Positions 55,760-64,000 of a DNA stretch of 64,000 bases are shown piece after piece. The position numbers and the translations under genes are program-made. Under the pieces are notes generated by a model that was given only the letters and a program-made list of their open reading frames with translations, ran no database searches and was not told the origin of the DNA. The DNA is taken from assembly GCA_040755055.1 (NCBI GenBank), contig JBFMBS010000022.1, forward strand, positions 1-64,000. Direction: 5' to 3'. Each line of letters begins with the position of its first letter. Within the stretch, counting starts at the first letter, position 1. The stretch is from DYJK01 sp040755055. GTDB taxonomy: Bacteria; Bacteroidota; Ignavibacteria; Ignavibacteriales; Melioribacteraceae.

Positions 55760-57319
55760 ATGCAAAATAAGCGAGATCAATGGGGCAGCAGAATCGGGTT
55801 AATTTTAGCTGTCGCCGGTAATGCTGTTGGCTTAGGCAACTTTCTTCGTTTCCCGGTACAAGCAGCTTCAAACGGCGGCGGTGCGTTTATGATACCGTAC
55901 TTTATTTTCTTTCTTTTAGTCGGCATTCCGCTGATGTGGATGGAATGGGGTATGGGAAGACATGGTGGCAAATATAGCCACGGCAGCGGTCCCGGAATCT
56001 TTGATGTTCTCTGGATAAATAAACTCGCTAAGTATATCGGTGCTCTCGGTCTATTTACTTCAACAATAATTATGGTTTATTACACTTACATTGAATCATG
56101 GACATTGGGATTCAGTTTCTTTTCAATTTCCAAGGAGTATTTTGGTCTGGATAATTTTGAATCGATGAAGACATTTTTATATGGATACCAAGGAAGAGCA
56201 TCAACACCATTCTTTGATGGCATTACAATCTCATACATCTTTTTCTTAATCACATTCATTTTAAATTTTTGGGTTCTATATAGAGGAATTTCAAAAGGGA
56301 TAGAAAAGCTCGCTAAGATTGCAATGCCCATGCTGTTCATCTTCGCAATTATCATTGCAATAAGAGTTGTTACACTGGGCACACCCGATCCAACTCATCC
56401 CGAAAATTCAGTTGCCAACGGATTCGGATTCATTTGGAACCCGGATTTTTCATTATTGAACAATCCCAAGGTTTGGCTTGCAGCTGCCGGACAAATATTT
56501 TTCACACTCTCACTCGGGATGGGTACGATACATGCATATGCAAGCTACGTAAAACCAAAAGACGATATAGCACTTTCAGGTTTGGCTACCTCTGCAACAA
56601 ATGAATTTGCTGAAGTTGTACTCGGTGGTTCGATCGCAATTCCGTTAGCTGTTGCATTTTTTGGAATTGCTACGACAACTGCAATGGCACAAGGAGGTTC
56701 ATTCGATTTAGGTTTTGCTTCGATGCCGCTTGTCTTTGAAAAAATACCTTTCGGACAATATTTTGGCTTTATGTGGTTCCTACTTTTATTCTTTGCCGGT
56801 ATAACATCTTCTGTTGCAATGGGACAACAAGTAATGGCGTTTATGGAAGATGAATTTGGTTTTAGCAGAAAAAAATCTACAATTACTCTTGGAATTTTTA
56901 TATTCATTGCAGTTCAGTTTGTTATCTTCTTCTTAAAATTTGGATACTTAGATGAACTTGATTATTGGGCCGGCACATTCGGACTTGTTGTATTTGCTTT
57001 AGTTGAATCAATAATTTTTATGTGGATTTTCGGTGCTGAAAAAGCTTGGTCGGAAATTAATTCCGGTGCTGATATAAAAATTCCAAGAATATTCTTCTAT
57101 ATCATGAAATATATTACCCCATTACTGCTATTGCTGGTTATGATCTGGTGGTTGATAAATGATGCGATACCAATTCTTTTGATGAGGAGTGTTGACGAAG
57201 AAAATATTCCTTATATATGGGCGGCGAGAATTTTTATGATTCTGGTTTTTGTAGGATTTTTACTTTTAATCAAATTAGCTTGGAAGAAAAAAGAGGTTAA
57301 TCATGGGACTGCAAACTAG
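55760..57319 (+). CDS. Sodium-dependent transporter of the NSS (SLC6) family
   Basis: Inner-membrane sodium symporter, probably for amino acids. The 519-residue protein has about twelve membrane segments and the family's first-helix signature GNAVGLGNFLRFPVQAASNGGGAF, which contains the sodium and substrate site, plus the unwound helix 6 region FFTLSLGMGTIHAYASY. It is of the LeuT/MhsT type in layout. It overlaps by 17 bases a 41-residue membrane peptide that looks like a MetS-type small subunit. Substrate cannot be fixed from sequence. Confidence 0.93.
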   Translation: MQNKRDQWGSRIGLILAVAGNAVGLGNFLRFPVQAASNGGGAFMIPYFIFFLLVGIPLMWMEWGMGRHGGKYSHGSGPGIFDVLWINKLAKYIGALGLFTSTIIMVYYTYIESWTLGFSFFSISKEYFGLDNFESMKTFLYGYQGRASTPFFDGITISYIFFLITFILNFWVLYRGISKGIEKLAKIAMPMLFIFAIIIAIRVVTLGTPDPTHPENSVANGFGFIWNPDFSLLNNPKVWLAAAGQIFFTLSLGMGTIHAYASYVKPKDDIALSGLATSATNEFAEVVLGGSIAIPLAVAFFGIATTTAMAQGGSFDLGFASMPLVFEKIPFGQYFGFMWFLLLFFAGITSSVAMGQQVMAFMEDEFGFSRKKSTITLGIFIFIAVQFVIFFLKFGYLDELDYWAGTFGLVVFALVESIIFMWIFGAEKAWSEINSGADIKIPRIFFYIMKYITPLLLLLVMIWWLINDAIPILLMRSVDEENIPYIWAARIFMILVFVGFLLLIKLAWKKKEVNHGTAN

Positions 57320-57428
57320 CGGAATAATATTTATAATATTTGCATTCGGAATTATTATCGGGCTAACGGTTTTTAGTTTTTATAAAATCTTTGCAATCAA
57401 GAAAGAAGATGAGAAGAGCCGCTCTTGA
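57303..57428 (+). CDS. Small membrane subunit next to NSS transporter (MetS-like)
   Basis: Open frame of 41 codons starting MGLQTSGIIF, with one helix at about 7-28 and a charged tail (KKEDEKSRS). It overlaps the transporter's end by 17 bases in another frame, and AAGAGG precedes the ATG. Small one-helix partners encoded directly after NSS transporters are known from MetP-MetS of Corynebacterium, where both are needed for uptake. The assignment is by position, size and topology. The stop codon lies within the following terminator hairpin. Confidence 0.72.
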   Translation: MGLQTSGIIFIIFAFGIIIGLTVFSFYKIFAIKKEDEKSRS

Positions 57429-57441
57429 GCGGCTCTAATTT
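57415..57441. terminator. Terminator between transporter and pfkA genes
   Basis: AGAGCCGCTC (57415-57424) and GAGCGGCTCT (57427-57436) form a perfect GC-rich stem, followed in plus by AATTTTG. It serves the plus-strand transporter unit, includes the small subunit's stop codon, and ends just before the convergent pfkA stop. Confidence 0.75.
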
Positions 57442-57443
57442 TG

Positions 57444-58490
57444 TTAACCAAAGAATGTTTCTGCTACTTTATATAATTCCATATCAATAGTTTTCAACTC
57501 ACCAACAGCTTCTTCTAAACTAACGGCAACAATATCATTCCCTTTGAGTGCAGCCATAAAACCGAATTTCCCTTTCTCAACTAATTCTGCCGCAAAGACA
57601 CCGAATCTTGTAGCGAGCACCCTATCATATGCGCTTGGGCTGCCGCCTCTTTGAATATGACCTAGCACAGTTGCCCTCGTCTCAAAACCGGTCCTCTTTT
57701 CTATTTCTTCGGCTAATATTGTTCCAATACCGCCAAGACGTACGTGACCAAAAGAATCTGTTTTCATGCTGCTTAGTACAAAGGAACCGTCTTTATCCGA
57801 AGCTTCTTCGGTTTGTAATTTTGCACCTTCGGAAACAACAACAATGCTAAAACTTTTCCCTCTTGCATGGCGTTTAGTAAGCGACTCGCAAACTTCATCA
57901 ATGTTGAATGGTCTTTCAGGAACCAAAATCATATCGGCACCGCCAGCCATACCGGCATGAACTGCGATCCAGCCGGCGTGTCTTCCCATTACTTCTACAA
58001 CAATTACACGATTGTGAGATTCGGCAGTGGTATGAAGTCTATCAATAGCTTCCGTTGCGATGTTTACTGCTGTATCAAATCCGAAAGTATAATCGGTTGC
58101 ATTAAGATCATTATCAATTGTTTTAGGTACACCAACAACTTTAACACCGGCTTTATAAAGTTTAGATGCAATCCCTAAGGTATCTTCTCCTCCAATAGCA
58201 ACAAGTGCATCAATACCGCCATCGGTCATATTTTTCTTTACGGTTGCCTCGCCATCTTTAATCTTATAAATATTGGTTCTAGATGTTCCAAGTATCGTTC
58301 CGCCCCTATGTAGGATTCCGGATATTGAATCTAAACCAAGTGAAGTAAAGTTACTATCGATCAAACCTTTCCATCCTTCACGAATGCCGATCATTTCATG
58401 ACCGTTTTGAATTGATCTTCTAACAACTGCTCTAATAACTGCATTAAGCCCGGGACAGTCCCCTCCGCCGGTAAGTACACCTATTTTCAT
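57444..58490 (-). CDS. pfkA: 6-phosphofructokinase, probably pyrophosphate-using
   Basis: Phosphorylates fructose 6-phosphate in glycolysis. The 348-residue protein starts KIGVLTGGGDCPGLNAVIRA and matches the mixed-substrate (group III) PFKs, including TAESHNRVIVVEVMGRHAGW and QRGGSPSAYDR. The phosphate-donor site reads GGEDT with Asp at 103 instead of Gly, and PKTIDND with Lys123; this Asp-Lys pair is the marker of pyrophosphate-dependent enzymes such as that of Amycolatopsis. The enzyme is thus likely reversible. It converges on the transporter operon. Confidence 0.9.
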   Translation of the reverse strand: MKIGVLTGGGDCPGLNAVIRAVVRRSIQNGHEMIGIREGWKGLIDSNFTSLGLDSISGILHRGGTILGTSRTNIYKIKDGEATVKKNMTDGGIDALVAIGGEDTLGIASKLYKAGVKVVGVPKTIDNDLNATDYTFGFDTAVNIATEAIDRLHTTAESHNRVIVVEVMGRHAGWIAVHAGMAGGADMILVPERPFNIDEVCESLTKRHARGKSFSIVVVSEGAKLQTEEASDKDGSFVLSSMKTDSFGHVRLGGIGTILAEEIEKRTGFETRATVLGHIQRGGSPSAYDRVLATRFGVFAAELVEKGKFGFMAALKGNDIVAVSLEEAVGELKTIDMELYKVAETFFG

Positions 58491-58514
58491 TTTATCTCCT
58501 AATTAATTGAGTCT

Positions 58515-60689
58515 CTATATCAATTTCAAATTAGCAAATTTTGTCAGCAATTGTTTTGTACCGTGTTCTTCAAAAGAAATCGTAACTCTCTGCATATCGC
58601 CGGCACCGAGAATCTGGAGAATTTTCCCCATGCCGAAAATTTGATGGGTAACACGGCTGCCAACCCTAAGCGATCTTCTCTCTTGATCAAAATCATCATA
58701 ACTATCCTGATAATATTCATCAGTAAAATCTCTTTTGCGTCTGCCCGATTTTCTTCCGCCGGCACCGCTAGATTCTTCCAGAGTATTTGGATCGATCTCA
58801 TCTAAAAATCTTGATTTGCTTTGATATGCAACTTCTCCAAACCGGTAACGTGAACGCGCAAATGTTAAAAATACTTTTTGTTTAGCACGTGTTAATGCTA
58901 CATAAAATAATCTTCTCTCCTCTTCTATTTTGGAATCCGAATCGAACCTTGGACTTAACGGGAAAATATCTTCTTCTAAACCGGTAATAAACACAAGAGG
59001 AAACTCTAATCCTTTTGCACTGTGAACAGTCATTAACGTTATTGAATTGTTCTTCTCATCAAACTGATCAACACTCGATACAAGAGAAACCTCGGCAAGA
59101 AAGTCATCGAGTTGTGCATCTGGATTTTCGCGGCTATGTTCTTGGACTGCCGACAGCAATTCCTGGATATTATCATAACGGGCCATTGATTCAGGCGAAT
59201 TCTCTTCTTTGTAAATTTTAAGTATCCCCAATTCATCAACTAATGCGGCAGTTAATTCACCTATCGATAATTTATCTTTAAGGTCTATATATTTATCAAG
59301 CAAAAGTTTGAACTGCTTTACATTTTTTTGGATTCTTTCTTTAACTTCGATTACTTCAAATACTCTTGACATCGTTGTGAATAAATTGATGTTAAGTTTA
59401 CGTGCGAAAGCAATCATTTTAGAAATTGATGTGTTACCAATTCCCCTTTGTGGGAAATTCATAATCCGTAAAAGACTTTCTTCATCACTCTGGTTTGAAA
59501 GAATTCTTAAATAAGCAAGAACATCTTTCACTTCTTTTCTTCTATAGAATTCTACTCCCCCGATAATCTTATAAGGAATTTTTTCTCTGCGAAGGGCATC
59601 TTCCAAAGCCCTCGATTGAGAATTGAGGCGGTAAAATACGGCAATATCGTTTAGAGAAAGTTTTCTTACGGCAACTTCCTTTTTAATACGTTTTGCTATC
59701 TGAAAAGCTTCATCCTTTTCATCTGAAGCCTTAATGAGCGCTAACTCTTCACCATCGTTGTTTTCAGTCCAAAGAGTTTTTGTTATTTGCTCGGTATTAT
59801 TTTTAATTATCGAATCTGCTGCCGATAAAATTATTTTTGTCGAGCGGTAGTTCTGTTCAAGTCTTAGAATTTTTGCACCTTTAAAATCCTTTTTAAAGTT
59901 GAGCATATTTTTTATTTCGGCGCCGCGCCAACTGTAAATGCTCTGTGCATCATCGCCAACAACACAAATTTTATCTTTTGTAGGACTCAACAGTTTAAGA
60001 AGTTCATACTGGGCTTTATTTGTATCCTGGTATTCATCAACCAAGATGTATTTAAATTCTTTTTTATACTTTGATAAAATTTTAGGATTGTTCTCGAATA
60101 GTTCGATCGGTTTGAGCAGCAGATCATCAAAATCCATTGCATTGTTCTCGACCAATCGTTTATTGTACTCGTTATAAATCTCAAGAAATTTTTTATCAAC
60201 CAGAGTTGTAGCCATGTTCTTTTCGTAATCTTGAGGTGATACCATCTGGTTTTTGAGATAGCTGATTTTATGCTGAACGCCATTAGGTGTCAAATTTTCG
60301 AGATTAATATTCAAGTTCTGGAGAATATTACTAACAAGTGAAACGGAATCTTCGCGGTCGTATATGGAAAAATTTGGGCGATAGTTAAGGGATTTTGCCT
60401 CGACCCTTAAAATTCTTGCAAAAATAGAATGGAAGGTACCCATCCACATTTGCTCGGCTTTCTTGCCAACCAAAGCTTTAATTCGATCTTTCATCTCCTT
60501 TGCAGCTTTGTTGGTAAAAGTTAAAGCCAGGATAGCATTCGGTTCCAACCCTTTATCGATCAAATATGCTATTTTATACGTTAAAACGCGTGTTTTGCCC
60601 GATCCGGCACCGGCTACTATCATATGCGGACCGGCATTATATTCCACTGCCTTTAGTTGGTCCTGGTTTAAATCATTGAGTATTTTCAT
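58515..60689 (-). CDS. UvrD/PcrA-type superfamily 1 DNA helicase
   Basis: 3'-5' DNA helicase for repair and replication restart. The 724-residue protein has Walker A GAGSGKTR, motif Ia TFTNKAAKEM, motif II DEYQDTN, the GDDAQSIYSWRGAE block, and the C-terminal motifs LMTVHSAKGLEFPLVF and VALTRAKQ. The C-terminal ~60 residues (VGSRVTHQIFGMGKIL) form the Tudor-like PcrA tail. Start ATG at 60689. It lies 24 bases upstream of pfkA. Confidence 0.95.
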   Translation of the reverse strand: MKILNDLNQDQLKAVEYNAGPHMIVAGAGSGKTRVLTYKIAYLIDKGLEPNAILALTFTNKAAKEMKDRIKALVGKKAEQMWMGTFHSIFARILRVEAKSLNYRPNFSIYDREDSVSLVSNILQNLNINLENLTPNGVQHKISYLKNQMVSPQDYEKNMATTLVDKKFLEIYNEYNKRLVENNAMDFDDLLLKPIELFENNPKILSKYKKEFKYILVDEYQDTNKAQYELLKLLSPTKDKICVVGDDAQSIYSWRGAEIKNMLNFKKDFKGAKILRLEQNYRSTKIILSAADSIIKNNTEQITKTLWTENNDGEELALIKASDEKDEAFQIAKRIKKEVAVRKLSLNDIAVFYRLNSQSRALEDALRREKIPYKIIGGVEFYRRKEVKDVLAYLRILSNQSDEESLLRIMNFPQRGIGNTSISKMIAFARKLNINLFTTMSRVFEVIEVKERIQKNVKQFKLLLDKYIDLKDKLSIGELTAALVDELGILKIYKEENSPESMARYDNIQELLSAVQEHSRENPDAQLDDFLAEVSLVSSVDQFDEKNNSITLMTVHSAKGLEFPLVFITGLEEDIFPLSPRFDSDSKIEEERRLFYVALTRAKQKVFLTFARSRYRFGEVAYQSKSRFLDEIDPNTLEESSGAGGRKSGRRKRDFTDEYYQDSYDDFDQERRSLRVGSRVTHQIFGMGKILQILGAGDMQRVTISFEEHGTKQLLTKFANLKLI

Positions 60690-60770
60690 GGTAAGATTGA
60701 ATTTTTAAACGACAAAGATACAACAAAATGGCGGGATTATCAATTTAGAGGGATAGAAATTTAGGAGTTT

Positions 60771-61493
60771 TTATACTCTTTTAAGAATATATATAACCCA
60801 AGGTGCAATTTTGGTTTCGTTTACCCACTTGATACCTTCGTTTTCATAACCGAGAGGTTTATAAGTTTTAACCAAAATTAAACCGCCTTTCAGAAATTGT
60901 TTGCGGTAATCTTCGTCGAACCAAATAACATCTTCAACCGGTCTCTTATCTTCAACATCAAGCATTAAAACATTTACGATATCACCGCTTTTGGCTAATC
61001 TATTCTTTTCGAATATTGTGGTGGTGAACGATGCCCAATCGTTTATGTAAAGTTCAGGTGTAGAATCCAAAAGGATTAGTATGCCATCGCTTTTAATTTT
61101 TTTACCGAGCTCGGTAAGTAACCTTACTCTCTCTAGTTCGTTAGGAATATTATCAAAAGTAAAGATCGAAAGGATGAGATCAAATTGATCGTCAGATAAT
61201 TCACTTAACTGGTTTTTATCATTTAATATGTATGTTCCATCGGGATCTAACTCTTCAGCTTTCTTTATCATATCGGGTGCGATGTCGATTCCTACAGCAT
61301 CAAAGCCAAGGTTTTTCAAAAATCTTGTAGAGCGCCCGGTTCCGCATCCAAAATCAATGGCTTTACCCTTTTTCACATACTCAAAAATAATTTTAGGAAG
61401 ATCGCGGTAAGCTAAGTGATATGTGCCCGGGAATTCTAACTTAGAATATGAATCTGCCCTAATTCCATCTTCATAAGAATTGTTAAACTGCAT
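60771..61493 (-). CDS. Class I SAM-dependent methyltransferase
   Basis: Transfers methyl groups from S-adenosylmethionine to an unknown substrate. The protein (240 residues from ATG 61493; a TTG at 61514 is an alternative) has motif I AIDFGCGTGRSTRFL, motif II GIDIAPDM and the post-I/II segment FDLILSIFTFDNIP. It lies between the helicase and the aminopeptidase gene, which it nearly abuts. UbiE/BioC-like in general layout. Confidence 0.85.
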   Translation of the reverse strand: MQFNNSYEDGIRADSYSKLEFPGTYHLAYRDLPKIIFEYVKKGKAIDFGCGTGRSTRFLKNLGFDAVGIDIAPDMIKKAEELDPDGTYILNDKNQLSELSDDQFDLILSIFTFDNIPNELERVRLLTELGKKIKSDGILILLDSTPELYINDWASFTTTIFEKNRLAKSGDIVNVLMLDVEDKRPVEDVIWFDEDYRKQFLKGGLILVKTYKPLGYENEGIKWVNETKIAPWVIYILKRV

Positions 61494-61517
61494 AGTAGAA
61501 AAAAAATTTTGCAAGAT

Positions 61518-62483
61518 TTATTTTATTAAAAGTTTCCCGCTCTTCATTATCATGTTGCCGTCTAAAAAAACCGTCGGTTTTTTTACAACACCATCAAGAT
61601 GAATCGGGACATTAACGTTTCCACCCATCGATTTATTATCGCCTATAGCAATATGGATAGTGCCCATAACTTTTTCGTCTTCAAGCAGCAATCCGCTTAA
61701 CTTTGCTTTATCATTCGTCCCGATACCAAACTCGGCAATGTTACGTGCCATCATATCATATTTACTTAAAATACCGTTAAGCTTTTTAGCTTGAGCACCG
61801 CCGGTGATATTAACAGCATAACCATCCTTGACTTCTATTTTAATAGGTTTGCCTTTTACTACACCGATACTTGCCATCGAACCATCAACCACAAAAATTC
61901 CATTTGAAGTCCCTTCAAGCGGAGCGATATATGCTTCGCCGGTGGGTAGATTTCCGCTTTCACCATTGGCATGGAACAAACCTTTGCTCGCATGACCGCT
62001 TCTTCCACTAATATCCATAGTGATATCGGTTCCATTCGGTGCAATGACATGAACTTTATTTGCATTGGTTAGCATATCTGTGAGTTTGATTGTTAGAGCT
62101 GCAATTTTTTTGTAGTCGGCATTCAATCCCCTCACCATAATTTCTTCGGTAATACCAGGGAAAGTTGCAACTCTAACACCGGAAGCCGATGCTTCTCTAC
62201 GTGCGTTTGTGTGTGTCAAAGATTTTGCGGTTGGACATAAAACCACATCAAACATTTTCATCAACTCAGCTAATTGTTTTGGCGGTTCTTCGCCGTGCAT
62301 ATTTCTCGATTTCATTTCTACAAAAAGCGATTCATGCCCTAGTTGTTTTGCATTCTTGAATAAATTATAGCCGATCTTTTTCTTGAATTCGTCTGTAATA
62401 ATTAAAACCGATTCATTCGGTTGTGTACCCATACAATCGCGAATGGCTATGATCGATGCCTTATCAAGCTTTGATAATTTCAT
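61518..62483 (-). CDS. M29-like aminopeptidase
   Basis: Predicted cytoplasmic metallopeptidase of the thermophilic aminopeptidase (M29) superfamily. The 321-residue protein is shorter than M29 enzymes (about 410) but keeps the C-terminal metal motifs: NLPTGEAY with Glu, EFGIGTND, GTIHIAIGDN with His, and VPIHLDG with His and Asp. It also resembles the NicX-type dioxygenase fold of the same superfamily, so peptidase activity is likely but not certain. Confidence 0.75.
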   Translation of the reverse strand: MKLSKLDKASIIAIRDCMGTQPNESVLIITDEFKKKIGYNLFKNAKQLGHESLFVEMKSRNMHGEEPPKQLAELMKMFDVVLCPTAKSLTHTNARREASASGVRVATFPGITEEIMVRGLNADYKKIAALTIKLTDMLTNANKVHVIAPNGTDITMDISGRSGHASKGLFHANGESGNLPTGEAYIAPLEGTSNGIFVVDGSMASIGVVKGKPIKIEVKDGYAVNITGGAQAKKLNGILSKYDMMARNIAEFGIGTNDKAKLSGLLLEDEKVMGTIHIAIGDNKSMGGNVNVPIHLDGVVKKPTVFLDGNMIMKSGKLLIK

Positions 62484-62497
62484 TTTACACCGTGAGA

Positions 62498-63259
62498 TTA
62501 GAGAGGAAATCCGACATTTAATTGAACAGTTGCAGAGAAACCACCTTTGTTAACTGCTTTATTACTTGATGTAGATATTGGAATTACAACATCATCCTTT
62601 GAAAATTTTTCGATATCAATAAAACTAAATCCGGCTGTTGCTTCCACACTTATATAATCGGGTACAAGATGGAGAATTAAACCTGAGCCGACAAAGTAAC
62701 CAACTTTTACTTTATCAAGGTTGTATTTGGTTTCGCTTGTCTGAGCGCCATCCGTATTAAGATATTCTTCTGTTAATTCTGCATTATAAAATGTTACGTT
62801 CCCTTCAACAATTTTCCAATCAACAATTGAAAAAAGAGGAACGCCAAAATCCAAACCGACTCCCCAATGATTCATTGCTAATTCAAACTTCTGATTTCCT
62901 TCTTCGGGGTTTACATTTGTTCTTTCGTAAGATTCTTTTAGGAATTGATAATATCCTTTAGCCGTTATAAACAGAACATCAAATTTTGCGCGGAAAATAT
63001 TTGCGCCAATCCGGTAACCGGTGCCCCGTTTAAAATCAATCCGGGTATTATAATTTGAAAACAGAATCGACGAGTTGATATATTCATTTAATCCAGGTGT
63101 ATCATAATATTGGTGGGTGATGCCGGCATAGAATCCGCTTAAGCCCAAACAACCAAAACCGAATGTTTGTCCTTTAGATGAAGAAAAGGCAACGAGTATT
63201 AGAATAAAAAATATTTTAGTCAATAGCTTCAAATTACACACACACTTAGCGAGTTTCAA
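62498..63259 (-). CDS. Secreted outer-membrane-like protein of unknown function
   Basis: Not recognised. The 253-residue protein has a signal segment (LLTKIFFILILVAFSSSKGQ) and a mature part of alternating hydrophobic beta strands with many aromatic residues, ending VQLNVGFPL, typical of outer-membrane beta-barrels of about 8-10 strands. No ATG fits; TTG at 63259 or nearer at 63232 must be used, the latter giving a shorter leader. It lies 41 bases after the MFS gene on the same strand. Confidence 0.6.
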   Translation of the reverse strand: MKLAKCVCNLKLLTKIFFILILVAFSSSKGQTFGFGCLGLSGFYAGITHQYYDTPGLNEYINSSILFSNYNTRIDFKRGTGYRIGANIFRAKFDVLFITAKGYYQFLKESYERTNVNPEEGNQKFELAMNHWGVGLDFGVPLFSIVDWKIVEGNVTFYNAELTEEYLNTDGAQTSETKYNLDKVKVGYFVGSGLILHLVPDYISVEATAGFSFIDIEKFSKDDVVIPISTSSNKAVNKGGFSATVQLNVGFPL

Positions 63260-63300
63260 AAATATCTACAAATAAATTACAAAAAATTTCTGCTAAGTTC

Positions 63301-64000
63301 TTATTTGGATTTTTTTATACCTAATTCCAATCCATGACCATCAGCACTTGTTTCACTTCTTCTTAAAAGGAATGCGAATGTCAATCCGAAAAATCCCAGT
63401 GTGGAAAAGATCCACATTCCCATTGTGTAGCCGCCACTGAAATCATTCGCCCAGCCGATCAAAAAGTTAAATCCGGCAAGGCCGATATTTTGAATCATCG
63501 TCATCAACCCATAAGCAGTGCCCAGCTTTGCTTCATCAACAATTATAGCAACCGATGGCCACATGATTGCCGGTATTAATGAAAATGCTAATCCCATCAT
63601 AGCCATTGGAATATAGAGATTAATCTTAGTGTAAGCCATCATCAAATAAACCGGTATCAGGATCAATGAACCAAACATCATTAGGAGAGAACGCTTACCA
63701 ACATAATCCGCCAATAACCCGAATAAAGGCGTAAGTATCATTGCAGAAAGTGTAAGCATGCTTGAAAGGAATCCGCCCATCTCGCGAGTTGTACCATGTA
63801 CATCCATAAAAAATTTAACTGCAAATGTTTGGAACGGGAAAATTCCCGAATAAAATGTTACACAAAGCAGCACAACAAACCAATATGATTTTGAAAAACT
63901 AAATACTTCTTTAAATTTTATTTCATCTTGTTTTGGGACCGGGCGTAATGAATAATTTTTCTCTGCATATCTATCCATTCCCCAATAAAGAATTATCATT
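63301..64000 (-). CDS. MFS transporter (3' part, cut by window edge)
   Basis: C-terminal half of a major facilitator transporter; the gene continues beyond the window. The visible 232 residues contain about six membrane helices, with an MFS-type loop LLADYVGKRSLLM after helix 8 and QNIGLAGFNFLIGW later, ending in a soluble KKSK tail. Such proteins carry sugars or organic acids; substrate is not predictable from this half. Confidence 0.85.
   Translation of the reverse strand, partial: MIILYWGMDRYAEKNYSLRPVPKQDEIKFKEVFSFSKSYWFVVLLCVTFYSGIFPFQTFAVKFFMDVHGTTREMGGFLSSMLTLSAMILTPLFGLLADYVGKRSLLMMFGSLILIPVYLMMAYTKINLYIPMAMMGLAFSLIPAIMWPSVAIIVDEAKLGTAYGLMTMIQNIGLAGFNFLIGWANDFSGGYTMGMWIFSTLGFFGLTFAFLLRRSETSADGHGLELGIKKSK

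Noticed and set aside
55639..55770. 43-codon open frame before the NSS transporter
   Set aside because: No ribosome site, low-complexity composition and overlap with the transporter start; probably leader sequence.
1..64000. CRISPR array, prophage or intact insertion sequence
   Set aside because: No regularly spaced direct repeats, phage structural genes, integrase or transposase were recognised anywhere in the window.

Overview
The window is AT-rich and densely coded, and almost every gene can be assigned. A secreted fibronectin-type protein carries a C-terminal sorting domain of the NYPNPFNPTT type. Together with outer-membrane and lipoprotein genes and an overall Bacteroidetes/Chlorobi-like gene set, this points to a Gram-negative heterotroph of the Ignavibacteria (Ignavibacterium/Melioribacter-like). 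That placement is an inference from protein features; no rRNA is present.

Layout. (1) 125-7590 (minus): DUF177-rpmF-plsX-fabH-fabD-DUF3109-fabG-acpP-fabF-rnc, a classical fatty-acid synthesis operon, with a MITE-like inverted-repeat element between acpP and fabF. (2) 7714-15492 (plus): prsW-nadD-meaB-acyl-CoA dehydrogenase-carboxyltransferase-unknown secreted protein-NtrC-type regulator-HIT protein, packed as one operon. (3) 15540-26676 (minus): purD, a glycosyltransferase, guaB, glutaryl-CoA dehydrogenase, recX-recA-thpR-cinA-pgpA-pgsA, DUF971 and purC. (4) 26881-31849: a Nudix-like regulator divergent from xylulokinase, xylose isomerase and an exported aldose 1-epimerase. (5) 31905-33069: a beta-propeller protein and tRNA-Phe with its terminator.

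(6) 33183-49321 (minus) is the most unusual part. It looks like a synthase-dependent exopolysaccharide locus: a KaiC-like ATPase with an altered Walker A and a possible degenerate GGDEF tail, a large TPR/beta-barrel export protein, an SGNH esterase, a membrane GT2 synthase, a one-pass small protein, a membrane-anchored pseudo-deacetylase, an Fn3 lipoprotein and a PAS-rich hybrid kinase whose ATP-binding domain looks degenerate. A GH9 glucanase lipoprotein lies just upstream. The parts match known Pga, Pel and cellulose logic one by one, but the combination does not match any of those systems.

(7) 49353-55196 (minus): fatty-acid hydroxylase, dipeptide epimerase, a 30-residue membrane peptide gene with its own ribosome site and terminator, and the repeat-rich secreted Fn3 protein. 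(8) 55203-55759 is a non-coding stretch with hairpins and TTCGGCT repeats. (9) 55760-64000: an SLC6-type transporter with a 41-residue MetS-like partner, a phosphofructokinase with pyrophosphate-type residues, a UvrD/PcrA helicase, a methyltransferase, an M29-like aminopeptidase, an outer-membrane-like protein and the 3' part of an MFS transporter cut by the window edge.

Start codons were checked by eye. Several genes appear to use TTG or GTG (fabG, the GT2, GH9, Fn3 lipoprotein and pseudo-deacetylase genes). Three small genes (rpmF, the MetS-like gene and the 30-residue peptide) were read directly from the sequence.
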